A DNA stretch of 64,000 nucleotides from Caulobacteraceae bacterium. Lineage in GTDB: Bacteria; Pseudomonadota; Alphaproteobacteria; Caulobacterales; Caulobacteraceae. This document shows, piece after piece, positions 41,072-52,070 of this stretch. Numbering within the stretch: the stretch's first letter is position 1; every line of letters begins with the position of its first letter. The stretch lies in the NCBI GenBank assembly GCA_947452365.1, contig CANGCO010000003.1, positions 23,737 to 87,736 on the forward strand, in the 5' to 3' direction. The notes under the pieces were generated by a model. That model was not told the origin of the DNA and made no database searches. It worked only from the letters and a program-made list of their open reading frames with translations. Position numbers and translations under genes: made by a program.

Positions 41072-41353
41072 ATGTTGCAGCAACACCGCCTCAATAGCCG
41101 AGGCGAAAAATACGTGATTGGGCCGACGGGAGAAGCCTTGACCCTATCTGACCTACCCCCCAGCAATACACGCCGGTGGGTGATCCGTCGCAAAGCCGAG
41201 GTTGTAGCGGCGGTGCGCGGCGGACTTATGAGCTTTGACGAGGCTTGCGAGCGTTATCAGCTGACCAATGAGGAATTTTCCAGTTGGCAGCACTCGATCG
41301 AAAGCCATGGCCTAGCGGGCCTCAGGACCACACGGATCCAGCAATACCGCTAG
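41072..41353 (+). CDS. sciP: CtrA inhibitor SciP (DUF1153)
   Basis: YVIGPTGEALTLSDLPPSNTRRWVIRRKAEVVAAVRGGLMSFDEACERYQLTNEEFSSWQ. Confidence 0.92.
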   Translation: MLQQHRLNSRGEKYVIGPTGEALTLSDLPPSNTRRWVIRRKAEVVAAVRGGLMSFDEACERYQLTNEEFSSWQHSIESHGLAGLRTTRIQQYR

Positions 41354-41373
41354 TTTGGATCCAATAGACCCTT

Positions 41374-41410
41374 AAAAAGGGCCGCATCCTTGGGGGTGCG
41401 GCCTTTTTAT
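41374..41410. terminator. bidirectional intrinsic terminator between convergent sciP and lpxC
   Basis: AAAAAGGGCCGCA...TGCGGCCTTTTT hairpin with A-tract and T-tract on both sides. Confidence 0.85.
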
Positions 41411-42319
41411 TTATCCCGCCTTGGCCAGGGCCATGGGTTGATCCAATGCTGGTATGGTCATGCGCCAGGCATTGGGCTGATCCAGCAGGGCCAAGACCAC
41501 GGCATTATTGATCCCGTGCCCGGCCAAAATGCCTTCAAACCGGCCAAGAATGGGCGCGCCGAGCACATAAAGATCGCCGATTGCATCCAGGGCCTTGTGC
41601 CGCACAAATTCATCGCGCCGACGCAAGCCCTCTGGGTTCAAGACCCGGCCATTATCAATTACAATGGCATTTTCCATCGAGCCGCCGCGCGCCAAACCCA
41701 TGCGGCGCAGGGCCTCAACCTCGTGCAGGAAGCCAAAGGTGCGGCAATTGGAAAGTTCGCGCCGAAATGCGGTTTCATCCATAACAAAATCAACCCGCTG
41801 GCGGCCGATCACTTCGCTATCAAAGGCAATCTCGAAAGCCACCTCGAAACCGTCGGCCGGGGTCAGGCTAGCGCGTTTATCGCCTTGAACTACCTCAATC
41901 GGGGCGAGGATTTCAATATACTGCCGCGGCGCATCCAAAACCCGGCGACCCGCCCGGTCCAGCACTTGAATAAAAGGCTCAGCCGAGCCGTCCATAATTG
42001 GGATTTCCGGACCATCCAGCTCAACCACAACATTATCAATGCCGAGCGCGCACAAGGCGGCCATCAGGTGCTCAATCGTTGAGACGGTCACACCCGCTTG
42101 ATTGCCAATCACAGTGCCAAGCTGCGTCTGAACCACGGCGCGGCCGGACAAGGCAACGCTATTATCGCGATCAGTGATATCGGTACGCACATAGACAATG
42201 CCCGAGCCCGCAGGCGCCGGACGCAAGGCCACCCGTACCTGCGCACCCGTATGCAGGCCGATGCCCGAAAACACTGCAGGGGCTGCCAAGGTATGCTCGT
42301 AATAGGCTGAAAAACTCAC
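41411..42319 (-). CDS. lpxC: UDP-3-O-acyl-N-acetylglucosamine deacetylase
   Basis: AAPAVFSGIGLHTGAQVRVALRPA, STIEHLMAALCALGIDN, GSAEPFI, HKALDAIGDLYVLG; GTG start chosen. Confidence 0.95.
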   Translation of the reverse strand: MSFSAYYEHTLAAPAVFSGIGLHTGAQVRVALRPAPAGSGIVYVRTDITDRDNSVALSGRAVVQTQLGTVIGNQAGVTVSTIEHLMAALCALGIDNVVVELDGPEIPIMDGSAEPFIQVLDRAGRRVLDAPRQYIEILAPIEVVQGDKRASLTPADGFEVAFEIAFDSEVIGRQRVDFVMDETAFRRELSNCRTFGFLHEVEALRRMGLARGGSMENAIVIDNGRVLNPEGLRRRDEFVRHKALDAIGDLYVLGAPILGRFEGILAGHGINNAVVLALLDQPNAWRMTIPALDQPMALAKAG

Positions 42320-42456
42320 TGGCCGACCTTCCGCAATCAAAGCGCCCAACCGGACACTATTGGTACAACTGCGGTGTAGGACGGCTGCTGCAAACCCGCA
42401 AAACAACTCCTGTTTCGGAATGTTTCGTAAGGCTTGCGCAATTCAAGTCAGCAAAA

Positions 42457-44004
42457 TCAGTTTGCCAATCTGCGCAAGAAGGATGGGATTTCCAGATCCT
42501 CTGTCGACTGGGGCTCGAACGTGTCTTCGGGCATGACCTGAGACTGCGTCATTGGCTTTAAGCCCTGTTGGGGCTCTGGCTCTGGCCTTATGGCCGTCAT
42601 TTCTGGCCGTCGGCCGCCACCAAACAGGCCGCGCCAGCCGGGTTTGCCCGGCGAGGTTTGGCCCGAAGGGCGGGCATCAAAACTGCCACCACCGCTCGGC
42701 AAGGATCGATCCGGGCTCGATAGGCCACTCGGCATCGGAGTTAGTGAACGCGGGGCCGGCACTTGCGGTTCTTTTTCGACTGCTGTCGGCGCGGTGGTCA
42801 AAGCAAACCCGTCAACTGCGGCCGACGCCCCCGCTAGGGCCTGGCTAAACAGGTCCCGCTCGCGATCGAGATCAGCCTGATCTTCCATCACGGCGGGCGC
42901 AAGTGGGGCAGGCTGGACCGGTGCAACATACGCCGCCATGACAGGCTCAGCGATCACTGCGGGCGCGGGCTCAGTCCTGAGAACAGGCTCAGGCCGCATA
43001 TCTCCGCGCTGAAGGCGCGGCTCGATCGCCGCGATTGAGGCGCCATCCATGCCGGTGGCCACAACCGAAACGCGGATACGACCCTCAAGCGAGGGATCAA
43101 ATGCAGCACCAAAGATGATATTGGCTTCAGGATCGACCTGGTCGGAAATGGCATTGGCGGCCTCATCGACCTCGAGCAGGGTCATGTCCATACCGCCCGT
43201 GACATTGACCAGCACAGCCTTGGCGCCCTTTAGGGAAATCTCGTCCAATAGCGGATTGGCGATCGCATTTTGCGCCGCCATCATGGCGCGATCTTCACCC
43301 GAGGCTTCGCCTGTTCCCATCATGGCCTTGCCCATCTCGGTCATGACCGTGCGCACATCGGCGAAATCTAGATTGATCAGGCCAGGCAGCACCATCAGAT
43401 CGGTGATTGAGCGCACGCCCGAATGCAGCACCTGATCAGCCATGCCAAAGGCCTCAGCAAAAGTGGTGCGCTCATTGGCAATACGAAACAGATTCTGATT
43501 CGGGATCACAATCAGGGTGTCCACATGACGCTGCAACTCGGCGACGCCAGCATCGGCCATGCGCATGCGATGACGGCCCTCAAACTGGAAAGGCTTGGTC
43601 ACCACACCGACCGTCAATATGCCCCGCTCGCGCGCGCACTTGGCAATAATGGGGGCCGCGCCCGTTCCGGTGCCACCACCCATGCCGGCAGTAATAAACA
43701 CCATATGTGCACCATCTAGGTGCTCGGCGATTTCTGGAAAGGATTCTTCGGCCGCCGACATGCCAATCTCAGGGTGCGCACCAGCGCCAAGACCCTGGGT
43801 CAGCTCCGCGCCCAACTGAATACGTCGGTCGGTTTTTGAGAAGGCCAATTGCTGGGCGTCAGTATTAGCGACAACAAACTCTACGCCCTCAAGGCCGGCC
43901 TCGATCATGTTATTGACCGCATTGCCGCCCGCGCCACCAATCCCGAACACGACAATGCGCGGCTTAAGCTCTGTTGACCGGGGAGCAGACAATTGGATAG
44001 CCAT
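42457..44004 (-). CDS. ftsZ: cell division protein FtsZ
   Basis: [46 protein letters not shown]-terminal peptide [13 protein letters not shown]. Confidence 0.98.
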   Translation of the reverse strand: MAIQLSAPRSTELKPRIVVFGIGGAGGNAVNNMIEAGLEGVEFVVANTDAQQLAFSKTDRRIQLGAELTQGLGAGAHPEIGMSAAEESFPEIAEHLDGAHMVFITAGMGGGTGTGAAPIIAKCARERGILTVGVVTKPFQFEGRHRMRMADAGVAELQRHVDTLIVIPNQNLFRIANERTTFAEAFGMADQVLHSGVRSITDLMVLPGLINLDFADVRTVMTEMGKAMMGTGEASGEDRAMMAAQNAIANPLLDEISLKGAKAVLVNVTGGMDMTLLEVDEAANAISDQVDPEANIIFGAAFDPSLEGRIRVSVVATGMDGASIAAIEPRLQRGDMRPEPVLRTEPAPAVIAEPVMAAYVAPVQPAPLAPAVMEDQADLDRERDLFSQALAGASAAVDGFALTTAPTAVEKEPQVPAPRSLTPMPSGLSSPDRSLPSGGGSFDARPSGQTSPGKPGWRGLFGGGRRPEMTAIRPEPEPQQGLKPMTQSQVMPEDTFEPQSTEDLEIPSFLRRLAN

Positions 44005-44087
44005 AGAGCCAAACCCTTTTCACCAACCCCGCAGACCTGACCGACGGGAAATACTGTTGGACCGAAATGATTAGTCGTCGAAGGCCC

Positions 44088-44103
44088 TTAACATACCATT
44101 AAC
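44088..44103. promoter_or_regulatory. perfect CtrA box TTAA-N7-TTAAC upstream of ftsZ
   Basis: TTAACATACCATTAAC read directly, 84 bp from the ftsZ start, with a GANTC (GAGTC, 44114-44118) nearby. Confidence 0.6.
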
Positions 44104-44211
44104 TTAGTATTGTGAGTCGCGTTTTCGACCAGCAAATTCATCAATTTTCAGCGGCGGATTCAAGCGCTTGTCAGGCATTTGCAAGGCTGATTGCTGCCGG
44201 ACTCCGTCCGT

Positions 44212-45537
44212 CTAAAGATTATCGCGCAGCCAGGCGGCGATCTTGGTTAAGGGACTGGCAGAGGGGTCCACTGCGCGCGATCCTTTTTGCACACCGGCCA
44301 GGACCCGGCTCGACACCGCTTCGCGCGGGCCAAAGGCGGCACGGTGCAGAACGCCTGCCGCTGCGCAAAAGGCTGGACCGGATGCGGAATCGGCTAGGTG
44401 CGGCACGCGGCGTGGGCGCCCCAGACGCACCGGCCGGTCAAAAATTCGCACAGCGACCTCGCGCACCCCCGCCAATTGGCTAGCGCCGCCGGTCAGAACA
44501 ATCCCAGCCCCGGTCTCAATGACAATATCGGCTGCCTTGAGCCGTTCGCGCAGCAGTTCGAGGGTTTCCTCAACCCGAGGTGCAATAATACCCTTGAGCA
44601 TAGAGCGCGGCGCAACCACCGGCCCGGCCCCTGGATCATCGCCGCGGGGTGGCGCCTCAATCATTTCGCGGTCTTCATTGGCACTGGCAATCGCAGAGCC
44701 GTGCAGGGTCTTGATGCGTTCAGCCCCAGCAATCGAGGTCGATAGGCCCCGGGCAATATCATTGGTCACATGTGAGCCGCCCACGGCAAGCGAGCCGACA
44801 TACACCAAGGAGCCTTGGGAAAATACGGCAACAGAGGTCGATCCCCCACCCATATCGATGCAGACACAGCCCAGATTCATCTCGTCTTCTTCCAAGGCCG
44901 CTAGGGCCGTGGCGAAGGGAGCGGCGACAATTCCCTCAAATTGAAGATGGGCGCGCTCGATACAGTGGCTCAAGATCTGAAAAGCGGTCTCATCAATCGT
45001 CACCACCAACAGTTCCAGCCCGAGCACCCGTCCGGTCATCAGACGGGGATCGCGAATACTGCGCAAACTGTCGACCGACCAGGCGATTGGTAATAAATGG
45101 ATCGGCCTGCGGCCCTGAATTCGCACCTGCCCCAGCGCGGCATTGATGGCGCGCGACAAGTCATTATCCGAAATAGGCCGCGCGCCCAGAGAAACCTGGG
45201 TGCGTATACGATGACTGTTAAGCTGTCCGCCCGATGTGGTGACGGTGACGCCTTGAATATTCAGGCCTGCCATGGTCTCGGCCCGCTCAACGGCCTGGGC
45301 AATCGACTGGGTGGCTTCATCCAGATTGACGATAGATCCGGCGCGCACGCCGCGGGACTGCACATGACCAACGCCCACCGTCTGAAGCGTGCGCTCTTCA
45401 CGGCGGATACCGTCCGCCTTCATGATAAAACAGGTCACTTTGGACGCACCAAGGTCCACCGCCGCGATAACGGGCTGACGGTTGCTTAGGACTTTCAGCC
45501 CTTCCTTGGCCTGACGGCGCTCCTCTAGTCGCGACAT
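44212..45537 (-). CDS. ftsA: cell division protein FtsA
   Basis: VIAAVDLGASKVTCFIMKADG, CIDMGGGSTSVAVFSQG, ETGAGIVLTGGASQLAG. Confidence 0.96.
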   Translation of the reverse strand: MSRLEERRQAKEGLKVLSNRQPVIAAVDLGASKVTCFIMKADGIRREERTLQTVGVGHVQSRGVRAGSIVNLDEATQSIAQAVERAETMAGLNIQGVTVTTSGGQLNSHRIRTQVSLGARPISDNDLSRAINAALGQVRIQGRRPIHLLPIAWSVDSLRSIRDPRLMTGRVLGLELLVVTIDETAFQILSHCIERAHLQFEGIVAAPFATALAALEEDEMNLGCVCIDMGGGSTSVAVFSQGSLVYVGSLAVGGSHVTNDIARGLSTSIAGAERIKTLHGSAIASANEDREMIEAPPRGDDPGAGPVVAPRSMLKGIIAPRVEETLELLRERLKAADIVIETGAGIVLTGGASQLAGVREVAVRIFDRPVRLGRPRRVPHLADSASGPAFCAAAGVLHRAAFGPREAVSSRVLAGVQKGSRAVDPSASPLTKIAAWLRDNL

Positions 45538-45563
45538 TCTGTCGATTTCCTACCCCGTTTTCC

Positions 45564-46484
45564 TCACGTTCCGGCGGGAGCAATTTTATTGCCCCCGTCA
45601 TAGCGCGGCCTAACCACCAGCATGGTTGGGTCCCTCAGATCCAGCCGCGCCAGACCGAGGTCCAGCAGTCTGGAACTCTTATCCAACCGGTCCAGTTGCG
45701 CCAAGGCCTCAGCCTCGCCCGCCGCAGGCAATTGGATCAGACTGCCATCTTTCAATTTTAAGTCCCAACGTCGGCCATCGACCCGTACCATGGCTTCCAG
45801 TCGGCCGGCGAGCCTAGGCCTAGACAGGATTAGGGGCACAAGGCTAGGGGCGGCCAGATCGGCTCCGTCACCAACCACGAGCGGCAAGCCGCCAAATCCA
45901 GCGGCATTGGCCTCGACTATAACCCTGCCCTGGGCATCGATCACGCGGTTAACGCCCTGGTGCTGCCAGACCGCTAGGCGCGGCCGCTCAACCACCGACA
46001 CCACCACCGTATCTGGCAAGAGCCGCACCACCTTGACCTGGCTGACCCAGCCCACCTGCTCGACCGATGTGCGTACAGCCGCCAGATCAATACCCAATAT
46101 AGGCAGGCCCGGGCGCAGATTGCTGGCCCGCAATATGTCTTGCTGCGAAGGAGCCGAGGCCCCGACCACTTGAATGTTTTGGACCTTAAAGCCCCAGACT
46201 GCGGTCTGATCGATCATCTGCTGATGGACCGCTTGACCCATTTTTTGTGGACGATCACCGGTAACGGCCACCAAGAGCACAGCGGAGGCTATGACGCCTA
46301 GGGCAATGCCAAGCGCTGGACCGGTGGAGATATTGGTATTGCGCGCGGCGGCCAGCTTGCCAATCGCGCGAGCCTTGCTGGCTGCGCCCTTGGGCGCAGA
46401 CCTTGGCAGGACAGGTGAGGTCTTGGGCTTGGGACTAGCGATCTGCGTGCGACCCTGCCCCTCCCTTACGCCCGTCGCCATCAA
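45564..46484 (-). CDS. ftsQ: cell division protein FtsQ
   Basis: N-terminal TM, POTRA-like [24 protein letters not shown]; located between ddl and ftsA. Confidence 0.9.
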   Translation of the reverse strand: MMATGVREGQGRTQIASPKPKTSPVLPRSAPKGAASKARAIGKLAAARNTNISTGPALGIALGVIASAVLLVAVTGDRPQKMGQAVHQQMIDQTAVWGFKVQNIQVVGASAPSQQDILRASNLRPGLPILGIDLAAVRTSVEQVGWVSQVKVVRLLPDTVVVSVVERPRLAVWQHQGVNRVIDAQGRVIVEANAAGFGGLPLVVGDGADLAAPSLVPLILSRPRLAGRLEAMVRVDGRRWDLKLKDGSLIQLPAAGEAEALAQLDRLDKSSRLLDLGLARLDLRDPTMLVVRPRYDGGNKIAPAGT

Positions 46485-47394
46485 CCTGCTCCACCATCCA
46501 CAAGATCAAATCATCAAAGCCAATGCCCATAAAGGCCGCCTGCTCAGGTGCAAGCGAGGTCGGGGTCATTCCGGGCTGGGTATTGACCTCTAATAAGACC
46601 AAAAGATCGTTAACGTTATCATAACGAAAATCACTGCGGGTCAGGCCCTTACAGCCCAAGGCCTTGTGCGCCAGCTCAGCCATGCGCAGGGCGCGGTCAA
46701 AAACCGCTTGTGGCATAAGGGCTGGCACCTTGTGGATCGATCCGCCCTCGCCGTATTTGGCGTCATAGTCATAAAAGCCCGTCTGCGAAACAATATCGGT
46801 CACGGTTAAGGCGCGGTCGCCCATTACGGCAACGGCTAGCTCTTGTCCGGCAATATAGGGCTCAACCATGACCTCCTCGCCAAAATGCCAGTCGGGGGCG
46901 ATCACGGCCTGGGGCGGGCTATTGGCGCCCTCAAAAACCAGGAAAACCCCGACCGACGAGCCCTCGGCATTGGGCTTGACCACATAGGGCGGGGCCAGCA
47001 CATGGGCCTTGGCCACGTCAAAGCGGTTATAGAGGCCCCCGCCGGGCACGGTCACACCCGCCGCTGCCAAGACCGCCTTGGCCTTGGCCTTATCCATGGC
47101 CAGAGCAGAAGCCAAGACGCCGGAATGGGTATAGGCAAGGCCAAGGGTCTCCAACACACCCTGGACACAGCCGTCCTCTCCCCAGGCCCCATGCAGGGCG
47201 TTAAACACCAGATCAGGCTTGAGGCCGCTCAGGACCTGGGCCACATCCCGCCCCGCATCGATGCGCGCCACGCTTGCGCCCAGACGCTCCAGCGCATCGG
47301 CACATTCACGGCCCGACACCAGCGAGACTTCGCGCTCTGACGACAATCCTCCCATCAGCACGGCAATGTGTCGGCCAGATAGGGGAAGGCTCAT
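46435..47394 (-). CDS. ddl: D-alanine--D-alanine ligase
   Basis: [67 protein letters not shown]. Confidence 0.96.
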   Translation of the reverse strand: MSLPLSGRHIAVLMGGLSSEREVSLVSGRECADALERLGASVARIDAGRDVAQVLSGLKPDLVFNALHGAWGEDGCVQGVLETLGLAYTHSGVLASALAMDKAKAKAVLAAAGVTVPGGGLYNRFDVAKAHVLAPPYVVKPNAEGSSVGVFLVFEGANSPPQAVIAPDWHFGEEVMVEPYIAGQELAVAVMGDRALTVTDIVSQTGFYDYDAKYGEGGSIHKVPALMPQAVFDRALRMAELAHKALGCKGLTRSDFRYDNVNDLLVLLEVNTQPGMTPTSLAPEQAAFMGIGFDDLILWMVEQVDGDGRKGGAGSHADR

Positions 47395-47425
47395 AGGCTT
47401 GGCTCCAACAGGCAAGGATTCAATT

Positions 47426-48841
47426 TCATTTGGCCGGGGCGCGGAAGCTGGCGGCGCTGTCGGCGGCCATCCAGGCCAGGGCTGACCAGACCGCGACATT
47501 TTGGTCCAATTCGTTGGCCTTAACCTTATCCAGCGTATCATCGGGCGTATGATGCCAGTCAAAATAGTCCAGACCATTTTGGCGCAGGCTGGCAACAGGC
47601 ATGCCAAGCTCGGCCATTTCCTCGACATCCGCCCCGCCGCTGACCGCGTCTTGACGATCATAGACTACGCCCGCAGGCCCAAGGACGCGCATCAGGGCCT
47701 CGGCAAAACCCTCACCGCCCTTGGTCTTGGGCAGGCCAATTTTGAGAACGGGTCCCGCCCCAAAATCGCTTTCGCTGGCAAGGACATGGTTGGCCACTTC
47801 GGGCCCATGGACCTTGGCAAAAGCCTCGCCCGCCTTACCGATTTCCTCGGCACCCCAAAGCACGACCCGTACAGTGCGGCGCGGGCGGAGCGGTTGGTCG
47901 AGGATCAGCTTACCGGCGGCCATGGTGATGGCCACGCCCGCCCCGTCATCAATGGCGCCGGTGCCGAGATCCCAAGAATCCAGATGGCCGCCAATCAGTA
48001 CAACCTCTTGCGGCGCCTCGCGGCCGGTAATCTCACCCACGACAGTGCGGGCCTCAAGCTCTGGGCCAAAGGTCGGGGTCAGCAGCATCTTGACCGTAAT
48101 GGGCACGCCGCGCGCCAGCATGTGCTCAAGCAAATCGGCATCCGGATTGGATAGGGCGGCGGCCGGGATCTTGGGCGCAGCGGGATCATAGGCCATGGTC
48201 CCGGTATGCGGCACACGGTGACTGTCCGTGCCCAAGGAGCGCAGCATATAGCCCACGGCCCCGCGCTTAGCCGCCTCTGAGGCCCCGGCCCCGCGTATGC
48301 GGTAGCCCGCGCCATAGCCAGCGCCGTCCTGGGCGCGGATAATCCGCTCGGTCACCACAACAATCTTGCCGGTCAAGGACCCGGGGGCCTGGGCCAGCAG
48401 GTCGTCATAGCGCTTGAACAAAACGACCGGCGCACTCAAGCCCGCAGCCGGGGTCGCCACCGATCCGCCCAGCGCTGTAATCACCAGTTTTTGCGGAAAG
48501 GGCGCGGTAACCTCGGCCGTTTCCGCGCCGCGCTTCCAGCCCGGCACCTTAAAGCTTTCGACCGTGACCTTGTCATAGCCCAGCGCCTTCATCCGTGCTG
48601 CGCCCCAATCAGCGGCGCGCAAAAGGGCCGTACTCCCCGCCGGGCGCGCACCAATCTCGGTCGTTAGGGATTCGAGTATGTCATAGGCCCCAGAGCCCTT
48701 AAGGGCGGTATCGCGCAATTGACTGGCTACGGCTTCTTGCTTGGCAAACGGCGCATCGGCGGCGTGGGCCAGCGGTGCGGCAAGGATCAGGCCAAGGGCG
48801 AGGACAAGGGACTTTGGCAACATGGCAGGCGCTCCATTCAT
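47426..48841 (-). CDS. M28 family metallopeptidase with PA-like insert, secreted
   Basis: Signal peptide [88 protein letters not shown] overlap with murB. Confidence 0.93.
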   Translation of the reverse strand: MNGAPAMLPKSLVLALGLILAAPLAHAADAPFAKQEAVASQLRDTALKGSGAYDILESLTTEIGARPAGSTALLRAADWGAARMKALGYDKVTVESFKVPGWKRGAETAEVTAPFPQKLVITALGGSVATPAAGLSAPVVLFKRYDDLLAQAPGSLTGKIVVVTERIIRAQDGAGYGAGYRIRGAGASEAAKRGAVGYMLRSLGTDSHRVPHTGTMAYDPAAPKIPAAALSNPDADLLEHMLARGVPITVKMLLTPTFGPELEARTVVGEITGREAPQEVVLIGGHLDSWDLGTGAIDDGAGVAITMAAGKLILDQPLRPRRTVRVVLWGAEEIGKAGEAFAKVHGPEVANHVLASESDFGAGPVLKIGLPKTKGGEGFAEALMRVLGPAGVVYDRQDAVSGGADVEEMAELGMPVASLRQNGLDYFDWHHTPDDTLDKVKANELDQNVAVWSALAWMAADSAASFRAPAK

Positions 48842-49758
48842 GACGACACGCCGGGGCGGCCAATGCGTTTGATTTCCCAGTCTAGCGAGATTCCGGTCTG
48901 CGCCAGCACATCGGCGCGTACCGCCTCGCCTAGACCTTCCAGATCGGCTGCAGTCGCCGCGCCGGTATTGATCAAGAAATTGGCGTGTAGGGGCGAGAAC
49001 ATGGCCCCGCCAAATGGCTTGCCGCGCCAACCGGCCTCATCGACCAGTTTCCAGGCGCTGTGGCCGTCTGGGTTTTTAAAGGTTGAGCCGCCGGTCTTTT
49101 CACGGATCGGTTGGCTTTGCTCACGTCGCTCGGTGATTGCGTCCATCCGCTCCAGCACGGCCTCCGGGGCATCGGGCGCGCCTGCAAACAAGGCCCCCGT
49201 AAAAATCAGCCCACCACCTGCCGCCGCTGCACTGCGCCTATAAGAAAACCCCATGTCTTGATTGGTCAGGGTTACAGGCTCCCCCGCCCGGTTAAGGGCA
49301 TAGGCCTCAACCAGCACGTCCTTGGTCTCGGCCCCATAGCAGCCCGCATTCATCCTACAGGCCCCGCCGATCGCCCCGGGCACACCCCGGAAAAACTCAA
49401 GGCCGGCAATACCAGCCTGGGCCGCCGCCTTGGCAAGGCTCGCATCCAGCACGGCCGCACCGGCATAAATCTGGTTATCACCGCGCGGCTCAATCGCGGC
49501 AAACCCCTTGCCGAGCCGGATCACCACCCCCTCGATGCCGCCATCGCGCACCAAAAGGTTGGAGCCAACCCCTATGGCCGTGACCGGAACCGCGGGATCA
49601 AGCGCCTTGAGAAACGCGGCCAAGTCATCGGCGTCTTCTGGCAAGAATAAGACATCCGCCGGACCGCCAACCCTTAGCCAGGTAAACGGGGCCAAGGGTT
49701 CATTGCGCGCTATTCGCCCGCGCACAGCGGGCAGGTGATCATGCCAGCCCATGATCAC
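48838..49758 (-). CDS. murB: UDP-N-acetylenolpyruvoylglucosamine reductase
   Basis: [57 protein letters not shown]. Confidence 0.96.
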   Translation of the reverse strand: MIMGWHDHLPAVRGRIARNEPLAPFTWLRVGGPADVLFLPEDADDLAAFLKALDPAVPVTAIGVGSNLLVRDGGIEGVVIRLGKGFAAIEPRGDNQIYAGAAVLDASLAKAAAQAGIAGLEFFRGVPGAIGGACRMNAGCYGAETKDVLVEAYALNRAGEPVTLTNQDMGFSYRRSAAAAGGGLIFTGALFAGAPDAPEAVLERMDAITERREQSQPIREKTGGSTFKNPDGHSAWKLVDEAGWRGKPFGGAMFSPLHANFLINTGAATAADLEGLGEAVRADVLAQTGISLDWEIKRIGRPGVSS

Positions 49759-49761
49759 GGC

Positions 49762-51171
49762 TCAAGCCAAGGCTTCCAATTGTCCCGGCAGGGCATAGGC
49801 CCAGCTGGTAATATCCCCGGCACCCAAGAGGACCACCAGATCACCAGACACGGTCTCCTTGGCCACCATACCCGCCAGATCGGCTGGGCTGGTCAGGGCC
49901 AGAACCCTGCGGTGGCCATAGCGGCCTAGGCCCTCGACCAGGGCGTCGCGGTCAAATCCAGCAATCGGGGCTTCACCGGCGGTATAGACATCGGCGACAA
50001 TCACCACATCGGCATCGTTAAAACAGCTGCAGAAATCGGCAAATAGATCGCGCAGGCGCGTATAGCGGTGCGGCTGGACCACGGCCACCACCTTGCCCAG
50101 GCTGACGGCGCGGGCGGCCTTGAGCACGGACGAAATCTCGACTGGGTGATGGCCATAATCATCAATGACCCGAACGCCCTTGGCCACGCCCGTGGTGGTA
50201 AAGCGCCGCTTGACCCCGCCAAAGCCGGTCAGGCCCGCGCGGATCGCCTCATCCGTCACGCCCAGTTCGCGGGCCACGGCAATGGCGGCCAGGGCATTGG
50301 CCACATTGTGATCACCGGCCATGGGCAGGTGCAGATCAATCAGGCTGGTGACCGTCCCGTCGCGCGGCGAGAACTTGACATCAAACCGCGCGCCCTCTGG
50401 GCCCATAGTGACATTGGTTGCCCGCACCTCGGCCTGGGGGTTAACGCCATAGGTCACAAGCCGCCGGTTCTCGACCTTGGACGCTAGGGCCTGGACCTCT
50501 GGATGATCCAGACAGATGGCGGCAAAGCCATAAAACGGGATGTTTTCGACAAAGTCCTCAAACGCCTTTTTGACCGCGTCAAAATCGCCGTAATGATCCA
50601 GATGCTCAGGATCAATATTGGTCACAACCGCCACGGTGGATTTCAGCTTTAGGAAGGTGCCGTCGCTCTCATCGGCCTCGACCACGATCCAGTCGCCCTC
50701 GCCGACCTTGGCATTGGTGCCATAGGCATTAATGATGCCGCCATTGACCACGGTCGGATCCAATCCGCCGGCATCCAATAGGGCCGCAATCATAGAGGTG
50801 GTGGTGGTCTTGCCATGGGTGCCGCCCACAGCCACCGAGAACTGCAAACGCATCAGCTCGGCCAGCATTTCAGCCCGGCGCACCAGGGGCAGGCGCTTGG
50901 CCCGGCCCGCGACCATTTCGGGATTATCGGCCTTGACTGCTGTCGAATATACAACCGCCGAAGCGCCCTCAACATGGGCTGCATCATGGCCAATAAAGAT
51001 CTTGGCCCCCAGCTTTTCCAGCCGCTCAGTATTGGCACTGGCCTTGGCATCCGAGCCCTGAACCACATAGCCAATACGCAACATGATCTCGGCAATGCCG
51101 CTCATGCCTATGCCCCCTATGCCAATAAAATGCACGGGACCAAGGGCGAAGGGGACGGGGCGTCTGTTCAT
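49762..51171 (-). CDS. murC: UDP-N-acetylmuramate--L-alanine ligase
   Basis: [49 protein letters not shown]. Confidence 0.97.
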   Translation of the reverse strand: MNRRPVPFALGPVHFIGIGGIGMSGIAEIMLRIGYVVQGSDAKASANTERLEKLGAKIFIGHDAAHVEGASAVVYSTAVKADNPEMVAGRAKRLPLVRRAEMLAELMRLQFSVAVGGTHGKTTTTSMIAALLDAGGLDPTVVNGGIINAYGTNAKVGEGDWIVVEADESDGTFLKLKSTVAVVTNIDPEHLDHYGDFDAVKKAFEDFVENIPFYGFAAICLDHPEVQALASKVENRRLVTYGVNPQAEVRATNVTMGPEGARFDVKFSPRDGTVTSLIDLHLPMAGDHNVANALAAIAVARELGVTDEAIRAGLTGFGGVKRRFTTTGVAKGVRVIDDYGHHPVEISSVLKAARAVSLGKVVAVVQPHRYTRLRDLFADFCSCFNDADVVIVADVYTAGEAPIAGFDRDALVEGLGRYGHRRVLALTSPADLAGMVAKETVSGDLVVLLGAGDITSWAYALPGQLEALA

Positions 51172-51228
51172 GTTTCCATCGGTAAATGATTTGTTGCCCA
51201 GGGCAAAGGGGGTGTGCGCCCTTGGGGC

Positions 51229-51726
51229 CTAAGATCTTAAGATTGCCGCCACATATTTAAGCAGCACCATCAGGTGCCTAGGATCAGAGGGTGAGGCTAT
51301 AAAATCGAAATGCTGGTAAAACTGACGCGCGGCCTCATCTTTTGCATGGACGATCAGGGCGCGGATTCCGGCAATGTCGGCAGCATTCAGGGTCCTTTGA
51401 AAAGCATCCTTCAATAGACCCGCACCAAGGCCTTGGCCTTGTCGCCTGTGATCAATTGCCAACCGAGCCAGAACCATGACCGGCACGGGGTGGCGGGCAA
51501 GGCCATTGACCAAACGCTCGGGTGCATCCTCAAAGGCGACCTGACCCACCACCAGCATATAGTAGCCGATCGGCTCGGACCCATCGAGCGCGAGATAGGT
51601 TTGCGAGGCCCTAGCCATCTGTGCCTGCAAGGCATAGCGGATGAGAAAACGGTTCAGGGGCTCTTGGCCACAATCAAACCCCTCGACCGCATGGTGACGG
51701 CCCAGCTTTTCAATGCAAAGCCCCAT
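51229..51726 (-). CDS. GNAT-fold toxin of a TacAT/AtaRT-like type II TA system
   Basis: RASQTYLALDGSEPIGYYMLVVGQV...VPVMVLARLAIDHRRQGQGLGAGLLKDAF; ATG overlaps the stop of the DUF1778 antitoxin gene. Confidence 0.87.
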   Translation of the reverse strand: MGLCIEKLGRHHAVEGFDCGQEPLNRFLIRYALQAQMARASQTYLALDGSEPIGYYMLVVGQVAFEDAPERLVNGLARHPVPVMVLARLAIDHRRQGQGLGAGLLKDAFQRTLNAADIAGIRALIVHAKDEAARQFYQHFDFIASPSDPRHLMVLLKYVAAILRS

Positions 51727-52016
51727 CAGGACGCTGGGTCGCTCTCAAACGGGCTATTGGCCGCAAACATCTTGGCCAGTCTGGGCATGGGCCGGGGCGA
51801 GGCGTCTAGGGCAGTCAGAAAGGCCTGCCATTGGTCTGCATAAAGACCAAAGCCTTGACGATCCGGCAAGGTCTCGGCCGCACGCGCCAGAGCGCTTTGC
51901 AACACAAATTCGCTGACCGAACACTGCAAAGCTAGGGCCGCAGCGCTCAAGGTCAGCTTGGCCTCACGGGTCAGGCGCAGATCAAGTTTTTCCGAACGGG
52001 TCAGGCTAACAGACAT
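51726..52016 (-). CDS. DUF1778 (RHH) antitoxin
   Basis: EKLDLRLTREAKLTLSAAALALQCSVSEFVLQSALARAAETL. Confidence 0.87.
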   Translation of the reverse strand: MSVSLTRSEKLDLRLTREAKLTLSAAALALQCSVSEFVLQSALARAAETLPDRQGFGLYADQWQAFLTALDASPRPMPRLAKMFAANSPFESDPAS

Positions 52017-52070
52017 GGCGCACTCCTCTGCACCAGGCTAGATTAAATGCCCGACATTGTTACGACAAAC

